From positions 258,177 to 309,636 of the forward strand of contig BMAT01013781.1 in assembly GCA_019649035.1 (NCBI GenBank): 51,460 bases of DNA, read 5' to 3'. Each line of letters opens with the position of its first letter. Position 1 is the first letter of the stretch. The notes beneath the pieces are model-generated. The model had not been told where the DNA came from and made no database searches. It worked only from the letters and a program-made list of their open reading frames with translations. Positions 1 through 30,420 of the stretch are shown here, one piece after another. Made by a program: the position numbers and the translations under genes. The DNA comes from Elysia marginata (taxonomy: Eukaryota > Mollusca > Gastropoda > Plakobranchidae).

Positions 1-1671
1 CCACCGCTCCTCACAGTACGTATGCATTAGAGTTTCAAATAATGAGATCGAGCCTCTGGCGACCTATCTATCACCAACACCATGTCGTGCTTTGAAGTCT
101 TCAAAAACCTACTTTTTACAGCTGTCTTCCCCATAAAAAATAGGCGTCTCCAACAGAAATTCATACATTTTTGTATATGAACGTACAGTTACATGCCTTC
201 GTTTATCTTTACTTTTTTATTTACATACATTGCTCATAGTTTGTCATTTCCGATTATAATCTTCTTGTGTAGAATGCCTAATTACTAAATTAGAGAAATC
301 ACCGGACAAGTTTTTTTTTCCTTACGTTTTTTTTTCATTTATTTTCTAGAGCAGCATGCAAGGTTCGTTCTCGATTATCTCAATCAGGACGGGTTAAATA
401 GATGGCTCACTCATGAATTTTTACTGACACATTTGCTTTGACGAACTTGCTTGTTTTTTTGTTTCGCAGAAGGTTTTTTTTATTGACGTTATGTCGAATT
501 ATACAATACTGCATTTTAACATCATTGGCTCATATTCACATTTATTTCATCCACGTTAAATTCTCTTTGCGCAAACTACTAATCACTTCGCATCACATTT
601 TCTTGTATCATTGTGCGCTGGATTGTGTAACAAATTCAAAAGCTTTAATTACTTTACATGATGGTTGTGTATCAATCTGGCTCGGCAAGAGGCCAAAATG
701 TCACACATAATTATCCTGAAAACTTTCGGCTAAAAAATCTGTAGCTATACCATGGAAATTGAAAAAATTGAATCAGCTAAGGCGTTTTACACTGCGTAAG
801 CAACAAAATGTGTAATTGATAAAATTTCATTTGTCCTTTTAAAATCAGTACTACTTTTGCCTTTCTGTGTTGTCATACATAATTTATACAATTTTGTGGT
901 GGTATCATACTGGCTTGGCCGTCACGTCGAAAAAGTAATAAACCTCAAAGTTAAAAAAAAAAAAACAGTAACTGAATTAAAGTTTTAAAGCAAGTTTGTT
1001 CCTCTTATTTTCTCTTCATAATATCAGGGTGGGGGCTCCCCATTGAGAAGTTTTGAATGGAAGAGTCGGGTGTTTGTGTTTTCAGTGCCGCAGCAGGTTC
1101 TGCCCGGATCAAACTTTCAAACAGGCCGCCCCTGAATGTTGATTCGTGAAGACGAACGAGTCACCAACACTCTCACCAGCCAGTTAGTCCTTGTCTGGCG
1201 GGTTGTTAACAGCTAGCCAACCTGGGGCAAACAGAATGTTGTGTCCTTGCATTTCATAGACTGCGACAGTTCGTAGTAGGGTGTCCGTTAACCAGTTCTG
1301 CTGACTACTGTGAGATTTGTAGTGATGCTCTGTCACTGAAAATACATAGACGAAGAGGTATTGAAACAGGCAGTGAGACTGCAGTAAAGTTGTGGACACT
1401 ATGCGTCAGTCCTGTGAGAGGAAAGTGGTGAATTGGCGGCTCTAAGCTAAAACTATTCTACACCTATAGCGGTAAATGCTAAATAGAAAGACTGGCTAAC
1501 GCCTGGCTGAGTGCGTGCACCCTGATCCCGAGGACAAATTCCATAATGCCGTATTTGCATGCAGCGGGGATTAGTGTGTGCCAATGTGTGGGCAGCTCCC
1601 TTTGTTTTCTGTAGGTTGTTGGAACCCGTAGTCGGCGCACCTGTCTATTTGCGGAGTAATCTAACAACGAA
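1..1671. other. Upstream flank of the TPR gene, no gene seen
   Basis: No supported coding region. Open frames here are short, lack splice context and overlap on both strands. Roughly 1020-1680 is visibly richer in G and C than the 1 kb before it, as expected near a promoter or 5' UTR, but no CpG island can be measured by eye. Additional non-coding first exons of the downstream gene could lie here. Confidence 0.5.
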
Positions 1672-1677
1672 TATAAA
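1672..1677 (+). promoter_or_regulatory. Possible TATA box of the TPR gene
   Basis: TATAAA stands about 147 bases before the proposed ATG at 1819. A start of transcription about 30 bases downstream (near 1702) would give a 5' UTR of about 115 bases. In an AT-rich genome this hexamer occurs often by chance and no clear initiator element is visible, so this is only a candidate. Two short upstream ORFs lie between it and the ATG: 1699-1770 (23 codons) and 1775-1795 (6 codons). If they are transcribed they could dampen translation of the main ORF. Confidence 0.25.
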
Positions 1678-1818
1678 CCTATCTACGTGTTGAACGTTAT
1701 GACTGTGAAGTATTATTTAGTGTTAAGCGGAGTCTGGAGGACAGCAAACGCTTTCTGCTGTAAATATTAGCAGCATGGATATTCATTGTTGGTGACAAAA
1801 ACTGTGGATTGTTGAAAG

Positions 1819-20139
<18,321 letters not shown>

Positions 20140-20178
20140 AAAATTTAGATGCTGAAACCAACCCCCCTTTTCGTAATT

Positions 20179-20234
20179 TAGGATTCTTGCATATTTTTTT
20201 TAGTTTTCTAGGATTCCTGCATAACTTTTTAGTT
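20179..20234. repeat. Two-copy 30-bp tandem repeat
   Basis: Two adjacent copies of 'taggattcttgcata' followed by a T-run and 'agtt', about 30 bases apart with few differences, just after the stop codon. Confidence 0.8.
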
Positions 20235-20654
20235 CACACATAAAAATGGAAAAATATCCTTGAAATCTTGTATCTTGAATTGTATCTGGCTGAGAATTGC
20301 GAATTTCGAATTATGTGAATTGGCTAATGTTGTAGTTGACTTTTTCTACATTCCAATCTAAGGAATGAGTTGTTTTCTGACCAAAGGTTATTGAACCTTT
20401 TGAAAATTAAAGTCAGAAAAATTTAAATATTCATTTATTAGTTTTTTTTATATAAGATAAAATGAAATTCTTATTAGATTAAAACGCAAAAAAAAAAAAT
20501 AAGAATTAAAAATTTGACTAAACTTTGTTTGTTTCTGATAAGCTGTGAAATGTGTTCCATTGTAGGCAGCTACAAATAATGCTTAATGAGCAATAGGGCA
20601 AAGTTACACTTTCTTTATGATTTTATAACAGCAGAACGAGAACATGAAAAAGTA

Positions 20655-21101
20655 GGTGTCTAACCAACTAACTCTGTTTTGTCCAAATTCTAAGTTAGAA
20701 GATGATTTAGTCCATCACTGTAGATTTCTAAACAGCTGAATCCATATAGCCAAAACACTGAGTTGGCCATCTAGAAAAGTGCAGCAATAGGAGTTATATA
20801 TTTTGTAACTGTTAGTTTCTAAACGTCTCACTCCATATAGCCAAAGCTTTTAAGTTAACCGTTTAGAAACCAACTGCGTTAGGTGATCAGTTCTCTAACC
20901 ACATATCTCAGAATTGGGTCAAGCAGAGTTGGATACTTAGGAAATAAAAGCAATGAGTAAACCATCGTCTAGATCTAACTCAAAGTTTTGGCTATATAAA
21001 GTTAGACGGTCAGAAACCATAGCAATAGAGCTGTATTAAATCTGATTTCCCAATCAGTGAACTCAGAATTTTTGCTGAACGGAGTTAGTCGGTTAGAAAC
21101 C
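20655..21101. repeat. Tandem array of imperfect palindromes, ~77-bp period
   Basis: About six units start near 20655, 20723, 20815, 20890, 20961 and 21043. In well-kept units the left arm reads like 'gtttctaaacgtctcactcc', the middle like 'atatagccaaa', and the right arm is roughly the reverse complement ending 'gtttagaaacc' (ends at 20778, 20871, 21018 and 21101). Spacers also share a word like 'agcaatag'. The first and fourth units are more worn. Each unit could fold into a hairpin of about 20 bp with mismatches. It is not coding and lies 0.5 kb past the stop codon. Confidence 0.8.
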
Positions 21102-22655
21102 TCTAGCATTGATATAAGTCTCTAAAAACTTATCTGGAAATGCACAAATAAAAAAGGTAGCAAACATAGAAATGATTGATATACAACTTCAGCACTACAT
21201 TTGCAGACTTTATTTTATAAATTACTGTTGGTTTACCTTTGATTAATCACAGACCTATCATGGCTAAAGGTTTTTTTATAAAACCAAATGTTGCTTGTAC
21301 CATTTCTAACTGAAATAGTGAAATAAAGGAAACAGTAATGTATTAAATGTAATCTCTTCCTGCAATAACTTTTTTGTACAAAAGGGTATGTAGAGTATAT
21401 AACCAATTTGCCACTGAACACTTTGGAATATAGAGGCTATCCTGTATTATAATGCTCTTCTTTATACACTTTCTTCCAACTGCTAATCATACACATAGCA
21501 AATAAGCATTTCATGAAAAGACTTAGCTTCATCATACTTTAAAAACCAATGAGAGATATCATTGGTTGTAAGAGAAGCACAACAGAAAACTTTTCTTTGT
21601 CTGCAAAATGGTAACACACTCACCCAAACATGCAAAATAATTTTATTTTCTTTCTAGCCACTAAGCTTATACCTCCAACATCCTTATCATTATAGTTCCT
21701 GCACTTTGAAAAAATTCCTGTGTGCTCCTTAGCGATGTACAGCTTTTTTCATCATACCCAACACCTTAGGTGCTAACGATTTTCATTTGCTTGATAAGAT
21801 TTTTTAATGCATTGCAGGCATTATTATGTAAATGAGAAAAATCTTGTAGGTGCAATTATTATTCATCAATTCAGTAATATCAAAAAGTAGTTAGAAATTT
21901 AGTTAAAATGCAGGTCTTATATTTGCTTCTGTGTCACCTTGAGCCAAATACATTAATAATTAAAGAAATTAATTTTATTTGTAATATACTGTAAATTCAT
22001 ATGTGATTCTGTGTTTATGCCTTTGCCAGCATTAAAGTGTTTTGCTTTAGATATGCTTAAAATGTAAGTAAGCCAGTGCATCTGCTAGTCTTGATATTTG
22101 ACTGCACAAGCCCATTGAAAAATTTATAAAGCATGAATTGAAAATGTTTTAATAGAATAAAAAAACATCTCCAAAATATGAGATGTCTGTTTGATGGAAG
22201 ATTTGAAACATCAGCTATATTTCCTTATAACCAACCTATTATTTTGCCGTATGTAAATGGTTTATGAGGGTCTAATTTTTAAATCAGCTTTATGGTTGAT
22301 CTGTTCATTGTTGGATTTCTTACGTAAAAACAGCAACAAAAAACAAGTCTTTTCAATATTAAAGCTCATTTTTTTATTCTGATGTTGCACATATTTTTAA
22401 AATATTAATGGTTTTTTAATAGTATTTTTTTTTAAAGAAAAATATATGTACTTTTGATGATTTGCTAATTTTCTAGGCATTTTAACTTTTTTTCTGTACT
22501 TACTTTATGTAATTTTGTTTCCTTGTCTACAATAGAAAACCTGATGGAATATTCTTGAAGCTAAAAGTAATAGACAATTTTGTGGCAATAGGAGGGAAAG
22601 TAAATAAGGGTGTGAAAGAGATGTAAAATTTTTGCCAAACAAATCTGTTCCCTGA

Positions 22656-22661
22656 AATAAA
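22656..22661 (+). terminator. Candidate polyadenylation signal
   Basis: AATAAA, followed about 30-45 bases later by a T/G-rich stretch (gttttatgtttgatg). It is the best-placed of several hexamers for a long 3' UTR. The earlier ones at 20943, 21147 and 21322 are alternatives. Confidence 0.25.
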
Positions 22662-22690
22662 ATCTGTCATTCAAAATAAGCCCTAGGTTT

Positions 22691-24432
22691 TATGTTTGAT
22701 GTAAACCATGTATTTTCTTTATGTACACTTGCTATTCAGCATTCCTATGTTTTTGTCTTGTCAGAGAGGAGTAAAGATCTCATTAGTACAGCTTGATGTG
22801 ATGCAAAAGGTTGTGATTTGCAATAACAACTCTATTTTAACGTCCCTCAACACCAGTCTTCATTCTTACTGAGAGAAATGTTTGCATTAAGAAAGTGCCT
22901 CTATGGACCTTACATGACTTAACGGTGAACGCCATCCACAATATTATTGTCTTTGAATGCTTTTATTTCAAATCTATATAAAAATTGACCTTTGATATTT
23001 TAAGTGGAAATTATAATTACCCCAGTTGGCTTGATATTCTCTTGGGTAGAATCTTTGTATTGTAGCATTACCTTAAAAAGACCGGTTTAATTCTTGAACT
23101 ACTAAAAAAAACATTATTTACCCCTAGTACGAATTCTTTTTATGAAGAACACAAGTCAAAATAAATTTATAATTTACTATGAGGCAATTATGTTTTATCG
23201 TTTATGAGGAGAAGAAGTTGAGTGTGGGGGTGGGGAGGCGATCATCTTTATGCTTTTTTACTGAAGTACTTTCTCTGACTTATATTTTTATGACCATAGC
23301 CAGCTATACAGAAAAGAAACTAAAACCTGTTTTAATTTGCTTGTGTCCTTCAGAATCTGTTTGCAATGATGCTTTACAACAGGTAAAAACAAACAACGGC
23401 TTGTAAAGAAAAAATACACACATTATCCTTAATTCCTTTATAGTATTCCCTTTAAAATAAGAGCTGACGCAAAAGCCATGTCTTGAAGACAAATATTTTT
23501 ATTTGTTTTTAATGTAGGTTGTCTATTTGTGAGCTATGTTTCTTATATTGCAGTGACGAATCTGGTATGCAGTCGTATAAACAGTTGTATTTTCACATAC
23601 CCTTAGTAAACTGCCTCTTTACAGTAGTTTATATGTTTAGTTCAACTCAGTAACTTTTACCTGCCATCTTTTTGTTTTGCTTATCACAATATTGCCACTT
23701 AGGAAATGTTCTTCCATTTTTAATCACTGCTTTGAATTGACTGATAGGATGTATCGGGATATATGTTGCTCCCTCAGGCTGTGGAATGTGAAGCATGTTC
23801 ACGAAGTTATTTTCTCTTATGTAATTGAAAATGTCAACTGTCAATGTACTATTATTTTGTTATGTGTGCTTCAAACGTTAAAATGGGACTCAGTAAAGTG
23901 TATATGACACTCTGAGTTCTGCATCATTGACGACACACTTAGGAGGCAGATCTGTGCAGAAATAACGGCCATGAACCAGAATTTTGATGGTGACCTTGAA
24001 GGACATGCAACAAACTGTTATTTCTATAGTAAAGCGTGCAGAGTCTTGATGAACAAGAAGAAGATATGGCACTCATAATTTTTTATGAGAGATAAGTCAT
24101 AATGTCTCATTCAATGCTCATGGAGCAAATTTAAACAACGAACCAAAGGTAACAATGCCAAAAAAAAACCCCACAGTAAATTCACAAATGACAAAAGATA
24201 ATGATGGCAAATAGAACACCTATTGCTTGTTTCTGCAATTTTTTCCTTCTCTTTTTTATATGAAGGTTGTGGATGAACTTGTCAAAGGGACAAAGTTTTT
24301 GAATTAATACCATACAGAAAATCATTCGGAGGGAAAGAAAACCTATCACTTAAATTGCAAGAGGGGCCTTGCTAAGATATATATCTATTGTAAATCAGTT
24401 GTTCTTTATACAAACTACACCCTTAGTTATGA
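22691..24432. other. Intergenic, nothing recognised
   Basis: AT-rich sequence with short open frames on both strands that lack splice or composition support. No repeat family recognised. Confidence 0.5.
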
Positions 24433-24749
24433 ATCACAACTGAATACCGGCTCTGTGGCCTAGTGGTAAGACACTTGCTTGGAGATCGAGAGGTGTGTGG
24501 TTCGATCCCTGGCCGAGTCAAACCAAGGACTTTAAAATTGGTATTAGCTGCTGATCGGCCTAGTGTCTGGCATTATGGATTTAGTGCTAAGTCTGGTCGA
24601 CCCGATGTCAGGATAACGTGACTGGGTGTGGTGTATGCAAGCGCTCTTTATATCACAGTGTGGCANNNNNNNNNNNNNNNNNNNNNNNNNNNNTAGTTGA
24701 AAAGAGACGTTAAAATTCAAACAACCTAACCTAACCTAATCACAACTGA
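24433..24749 (+). mobile_element. tRNA-derived SINE with 12-bp target duplication
   Basis: The body is 24445-24737, flanked by the identical 12-mer AATCACAACTGA at 24433-24444 and 24738-24749. The head carries a Pol III A box TGGCCTAGTGG (24457-24467) and a B box GGTTCGATCCC (24499-24509) at tRNA-like spacing. A body of about 180 bases follows, then a 28-base N gap (24666-24693), then a tail built from (CCTAA) units (24724-24737). Perfect flanks with intact promoter boxes suggest a fairly recent insertion. SINEs are non-autonomous and need a partner LINE for mobility. The partner is not identifiable here. Confidence 0.93.
24666..24693. other. Assembly gap (28 N) inside the SINE
   Basis: Unresolved bases. 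The missing part is in the 3' half of the SINE body. Confidence 1.
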
Positions 24750-25529
24750 CTATTTTCAGCTGCCTATAATTAATTTTCATTGTCATTCGATTTGCTTCTC
24801 TTTGGCTATCATTGTTAAGAAATTAAATCCACTTTCACCTTTATACTTTTATGTCAATATCCTATGGTGCTTTTTCCTTAGCATTCACAGAAAAGGTTTC
24901 TTCTATTCCACCTGTTGTAATTGTACATTGACTGCTATGACAAATTTGTTCATCTAACACTTGTGTCACTCTTCTTATGTTACGTGATTTACAAACTTTA
25001 CATTCAGAAAACTTTCATAATTTTGTACAAAAAAGTATCCATATTATTGAATCATTAAAGCTTTCTTGCATTGGGTGTGTTATTTTGCTATGAAAAATGT
25101 ATGCATTCTGAAAGTGTGCGATTTTTCTAGAAAAACCTGCTTTGTGTATTGTAGTATGTCTTCTAGGCTATTATAATTGATGATCTTTTCATGTTTCCAC
25201 ATTTTGTGTATTTTAATAAGTCTCTTTTTCACTCTTCCACATACATCAGCTAGTTTAAGGTCCCTCTGTTGTCCCTCATAAGCTTCTTGGCGAGAATAAT
25301 TCATTCCTTGTTGGGTATGCTTAATTGAGTGTTACTATTTGTACTATATATTAATACTGTCTTGCAATGAAATCAATAAAACTGCTTTTAAATCATACTA
25401 CAACATTTCTTGACATTTTTTTTCAGAATTCATATTTTATCAGATTTATAAAAAGCTTTATAAATTAAATTGTTTCGTGAACTATAAGAAGCTTATTCTC
25501 ACCTTGACGCAATAACCCTTTCTAATAGA
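24750..25529. other. Intergenic between SINE and LINE remnant
   Basis: AT-rich, no gene supported. An AATAAA at 25375 could be a distal polyadenylation signal but has no special support. Confidence 0.4.
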
Positions 25530-27340
25530 AGTGCCATTGTTGACCTTGAAAAAAATGATGGATCAACTGCAAGAAATGAGCAAAAAAATGTGAGATCGAT
25601 CAACTGCAAGTAATGAACAATAAAATGTGAAATATTAAATGAATTCTTCACAAGTGTTTTTACAAATGAGGATTTATCCTATTTTCCAAAGTTCGAAAGA
25701 AATAACATTGAGCAAACCCTGGTAAATATTAATATAACAGAAAAGCAAGTGCTAGCTAAAATAAAAATAGAAACTTGAATCTCTCTAAGGCCCAAGGACC
25801 TGGTAAAATGCCCCCAAGGTTACTTAAAGGAGCATGTAATGAGCTAAGCAAACCTCTAAAATTCTTTTCAACACGTCACTCAGTGAGCAAACTGTACCTA
25901 AAGAATGGAGAGTTGCACAATTAAGCTCCATTTATGAAAAAGGCAAGAAATCATACACACCAAACTATGGACCAGAAAGCCTGACCTCAGTCGTGTGTAA
26001 GCAGATGGAGTCCTGTCTAAGTAAGAGAAAGCATTATGATACAAATAGAGCCACGTTTATCCCGAAATCAGCATGGGTTTATGAACGGTCGCTCTTGTGT
26101 AATTCAGCTTCCTTCAATTCCTTGGTGTTTAGGGGAATGGACAAAGATACTTGATAGTGGCAATATACCTTGACTTTGCAAAGTGCTTTGACTTTGTCCC
26201 GCCCCAACGCCTTCTGTATAAACTTGAACAATATGGAATTAGATGCAACGTGCTGGGTTGGATTAGAGATTTGCTAACTGATCGCGAAAAGCAAGTAGTC
26301 ATAAATTTATGGTAATGCATCTAGTTGGCGAACTGTTCTATCAGGAATATCCCCAGGGAAGTGTGCTGGGTCTTGTCTTGTTCATATGTTATGTCAACGA
26401 TATGCCAAAAACGGTAAAACACGTGTATTAAATAAATTATTAAGATGCTTTTCGACAACGCAAAAGTCTTCTCACCTGTAAACAATACTGAAGACAGAGT
26501 TCTGTAACAAAACGATCTTAGGTGATTGGAAGAAAGGTCAAATACATGGCAATTGCTTTTTTATGCAATCAAATACTAAGTTTTACATTTTGGCAAAAAT
26601 AGTCATCGTCATATCTATACAATGAAAGACAAATCAGCGAGGTGGAGCTATAAAAGACCCATTGCGAAAAAAGATTTAGGTTTGTACGTGGTCCCTAGTC
26701 TAAAAAAAAACAGTGAATAAAGCCAACAGAATTGTGGGACTGATCAGAAGGTCTTTTGAATTTATCGACAAACCTATGCTGATAACTCTTTTCAAAAGCC
26801 TAGTGCGCTCACGTTTGGAGTACCGGAACTGTGTATCCCAATCAATAAAACAGGCGCAATATTAACAGGAAACGTTAACGACGGGCAACAAGACATATAC
26901 CGGACCAAATAATGGTATCGAATGTCAGCTACGAACAAAGACTACATGCCTAAGACCTCCCAAGCTTAATGTATAGAAGACTTTGTGGAGATTTGATAGA
27001 AGCATACAAACTAACAAACGGTTTCTATAACGTTAATGTTGAAGACTATCTTACACGAGGTCTTTGCTACAAACTCGCAAAACAGAACTGCCACCTAGAT
27101 ATCAGAAAAAAAAAACTACTTTAGTGTATGATAGTTGAGACATGGAATAGCCTCCCCGAAGATATTGTTACTGTCCCAAGTATTAACTCATTCAAAAACA
27201 AAGTCGACAAGCTACTGCGCAGATGTAAATTCTGCATGGATTTCCCTATCAAACCAGCTCTTTGATCTTCACAAGTAGGTGGGGATCGGGGTCAAGACCA
27301 TCGACGGGCCTCTGGCTCATCAAGATGATTTTTCCTGATT
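25530..27340 (+). pseudogene. Decayed CR1/Jockey-type LINE reverse transcriptase
   Basis: Conceptual translation, switching frames, gives the ordered blocks of a non-LTR reverse transcriptase: LNEFFTSVFTNEDLS (25636-25680), a 'PPRLLK' block (25812), 'GKKSYTPNYG' (25943), 'NQHGFMNGRSCV' (26067), 'IYLDFAKCFDFVP' (26163-26201), a 'GWIRDFL'-like block (26256), 'SSWRTVLSGI' (26322), and a tail with 'ETWNSLPEDIV' (27139) and 'INSFKNKVDKLLRRC' (27183). Multiple stops and frameshifts break it. The catalytic Asp-Asp box near 26443-26470 reads FDN, so it is inactive. The endonuclease part is absent (5' truncated). These blocks are typical of the CR1/Jockey group. The exact clade is not determined. Confidence 0.9.
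25561..25634. repeat. 37-bp tandem duplication inside the LINE remnant
   Basis: 25561-25597 and 25598-25634 both begin 'gatcaactgcaag' and match at about 30 of the first 33 positions. The duplication adds stops to the reverse-transcriptase frame. Confidence 0.9.
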
Positions 27341-28629
27341 TCCTGTAAGAGTTGGATATATAAAAAATATTTGTATTTCAATCGTTTCACTTCTTTAAAA
27401 GACTGGGTTGGCCTACTTTGTAGCTTTTACAGACTGAATGTTAACTCAAGTTCCAAGAATTCAAGAATTGATTGTGATGTTTGCATCTTTTTCACTTGCA
27501 GTTTTTGTTTAAGAGGTGCCTTTATATACCCAAAATCACAATTTCAATACGAGTACAGACAATAGAGCACACACCATAAGCAACTGCTTGATATAAGCGA
27601 AAAACCACAGCACTAGAGTTATGGTCCAGATACATCTCGGAATATATTTTTATACGAGAATAACGTCAACTATGATTGCAAAGAACAATCCACTTAAAAT
27701 AATTACAAGATTTTGTTAAGAGAGCTTATAATTATACTGCACGTTTTCTAATCTAATCGATTGTTTGGGGAGAAAGATAAATGCATTCGATATTTTTAAT
27801 GCTTCAAATACACCTCTCTTAGCTGAAGTAAATGAAAGGCGTTACAAAACACGCTAAAATTAGATGTATTGCACACTAACAAACGCAATCTTTTACAGTT
27901 TTATAATGCTTATAGTAGCACCTCGAATGTCAATAGTTAAAAAATCTAGATAACGTAATGAACGAATCGTTGATAATTTGTCAAACATTCTTAACAAACA
28001 TTAAATCATCTAATAGGACAAAGACATTCGAGCGGCTTCCCTAATGTTATACGCTTTAGTGGCCTGAAGGGATCGCTGTGCCAGGAACGATAAGCTGGGT
28101 AATAACATTTTGAAGTATTACATATTTTCGAGTTTGAATGGATCAGCCAACTTGGCAAAGTTTCTTAACTCCCCTGTTGCGGCCTTGTTACCGCATATAC
28201 TCAGGAGCGCAAGCATTTTTACATTGTCCGAGCAACGAGAGCAGCTTCGAAAAAAAGTACGTAAAACGATCCGATTACGAGAAAAAGCCCATTAAATTTC
28301 TTCGTTAAGTTGAATTCAAATATCATAAAAATTTTCTATGTCTAGCTTATCTCGCCCTACTACCATGAACTTGCTTGGAATCAAAGAAAAGTAATCGATT
28401 TTAATGCCTCGCGTGTTACTAAAGCATGCCATAGGGATAAATACAAAACTTCCAAACAAGGGGAAAACTTCAGAAGTAGTAAAATTTCTACTCGTAAGGA
28501 AAGCTAGCTGTTCAAACTCCAAAATTACTACCGCACTTAATCTACTAAAAATTTTAGCCAATGAAAAAACTTATAAAAATATGACAATATAATTAACAAT
28601 AATGATTTTTGTTATTGATAACAGTAACA

Positions 28630-28633
<4 letters not shown>

Positions 28634-28678
<45 letters not shown>
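28634..28678. repeat. (AAT)n microsatellite
   Basis: About 14 AAT units, nearly perfect, preceded by worn AAC/AAT triplets. Confidence 0.97.
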
Positions 28679-30189
28679 GTAGGATTTAAAATGCGCTTTC
28701 CACTTCAAATAAAAATTTAAAAATGCTTTAGATGTAAAATTATGTCAAATATTTGGAATCAAACAACAACAGTAAGAATGTGGCAAATATATAAAAAAAA
28801 ATGCGTAAAAGAATGAAACATTCCCAGATATACTGTAAAAACCTTGCACCATAAAAAACTATGCACAGACCTTAGGCTTGCACAACAAGATAACTTCGCC
28901 GTGTGACGTATAAAACCCGACCCAGCATAGCAAATGGGTAACTTGGGGCACCAAAACTACTGAAAACGATCGGTATTCACGACTTCGGATACCATTATAT
29001 ATGATTAACTATAACTATGTCAACCTTTCTTCCATAAACTATTTAATTGAGTTTGCTCCCTTATAAAGCTTGGGTTTTTTTTTTATTTTCCGATTTCTTT
29101 TTCTCTCTACAATCTTCACTTCAGCACCAAAATAAATGGTAGACTTTAACGACAATTTTGTTATTTTTAGTCTTACCATTCTTACTTAAAAAGTATGGTT
29201 TTGATATGTTTGTCTTTCCAGAATGTCGGAAATGGTGTAGATATAAATAAAAAAAATTATCGTCATAGTAATGCGAACATTGTCCAAGTTATTTGTGAGC
29301 TTGGAAAGAAATCAGCTATACACGAACCTGCTTGAATAAGCTTTACAGCAATGAGCTTACTGTACAATATTAGAGATCATTAATAAGAATAATAAGCACT
29401 GCATTCCAATGAAGTGTTGTAACAGGTGGTAAAAATTGTATGCTGAGCCTAGTACTGGTTCCATTCTATGTTGGCTCAAGTAAAACTTGCAGTTCTGGAA
29501 GTGCGGTGGCGATTTTATAGGCATTACACACCACTTATAGAATGTAATAGTTATTTGAAGACATTCAAGGATTTTGACATTGGAAAATAAAAATTGCAGA
29601 CAACGTAAATGCTAGCGATTATTTAACGATAAGTGCACATTTTCTTTTACTCAGAGTAGAGAAAGGAGGGTGAGAGTGAATGGAGCCCAGAAGATAAAGA
29701 CTGAAAAGGAACACAAAAGAGACTTGCGAAGGCAGAATTCTAAAAAAAAAAGAAACTGTTGAGTTGTTCTGATCCCCCCCCCCCCCAGCCCATAAATTAA
29801 AAGAAAATTCTCACTGAAGAAAAACGTATATATTCGTTAAGTTGAAGCAAAAAATATTTATTTAAAGATAAACTTTATGTTTAATTGAGTGTGAGAAGTG
29901 CTGTTAACTTGAATCACCCAATGGAAGTTTGCTGTTCACACAACGTTCGTAAAAATGTAACAATTACCCTTCCCCTCAAGTGCATTAAGAAATTAAATTT
30001 TTAACAAGTCAATAACTTAATGGTACAAAGTGTTACAAGCATAGAGATATCTGGAAAGTATCAAAGATGCAAGGATGAGTGGTAGACTTTTAACCATATG
30101 CAGATAAACTGTCACTGCGTCTACTCCTCCATCTCCTTTGTGTCGCTCGGCTCACTAAATTTTCTGCTCTAGGAGAGAGTAGAGGGGCA

Positions 30190-30420
30190 AATGGGCGAAC
30201 TATCAACATTATACTAGAGGGAAAAACGTGTGAGACACAAAGACTGAGATAGAGAGAAAGAAGGGACAGATAGAAAGAAAGAGTGAGAGAGGCAGGAAGA
30301 AAAAAAGTGAAAGTGTTTGTAATGCAGTGAAAAGTGATTGATGAAGCGAATGAAAAAAAAAGACAAATCGAGAGGAGAAAAGAAACCTCAATGTGAATAA
30401 TGAATGGAGGTGAGATAAGG
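30190..30420. repeat. GA-rich low-complexity tract
   Basis: Purine-rich, built from AGAGA, GAAAG and GGGA words without long perfect runs. The open frame on the opposite strand is an artefact of low complexity. Confidence 0.6.

Larger units (their letters stand above)
20140..22690 (+). other. Probable 3' UTR / 3' flank of the TPR gene
   Basis: AT-rich with no supported ORF. AATAAA hexamers occur at about 20943, 21147, 21322 and 22656. The true cleavage site cannot be chosen from sequence alone. It contains a small tandem repeat and the palindrome array listed separately. Confidence 0.5.

Noticed and set aside
20655..21101. CRISPR array
   Set aside because: The units are themselves palindromes with similar, not unique, spacers, and the genome is eukaryotic.
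24445..24520. Functional tRNA gene
   Set aside because: The T-stem and anticodon arm do not pair well, and the sequence is followed by a SINE body, tail and target duplication.
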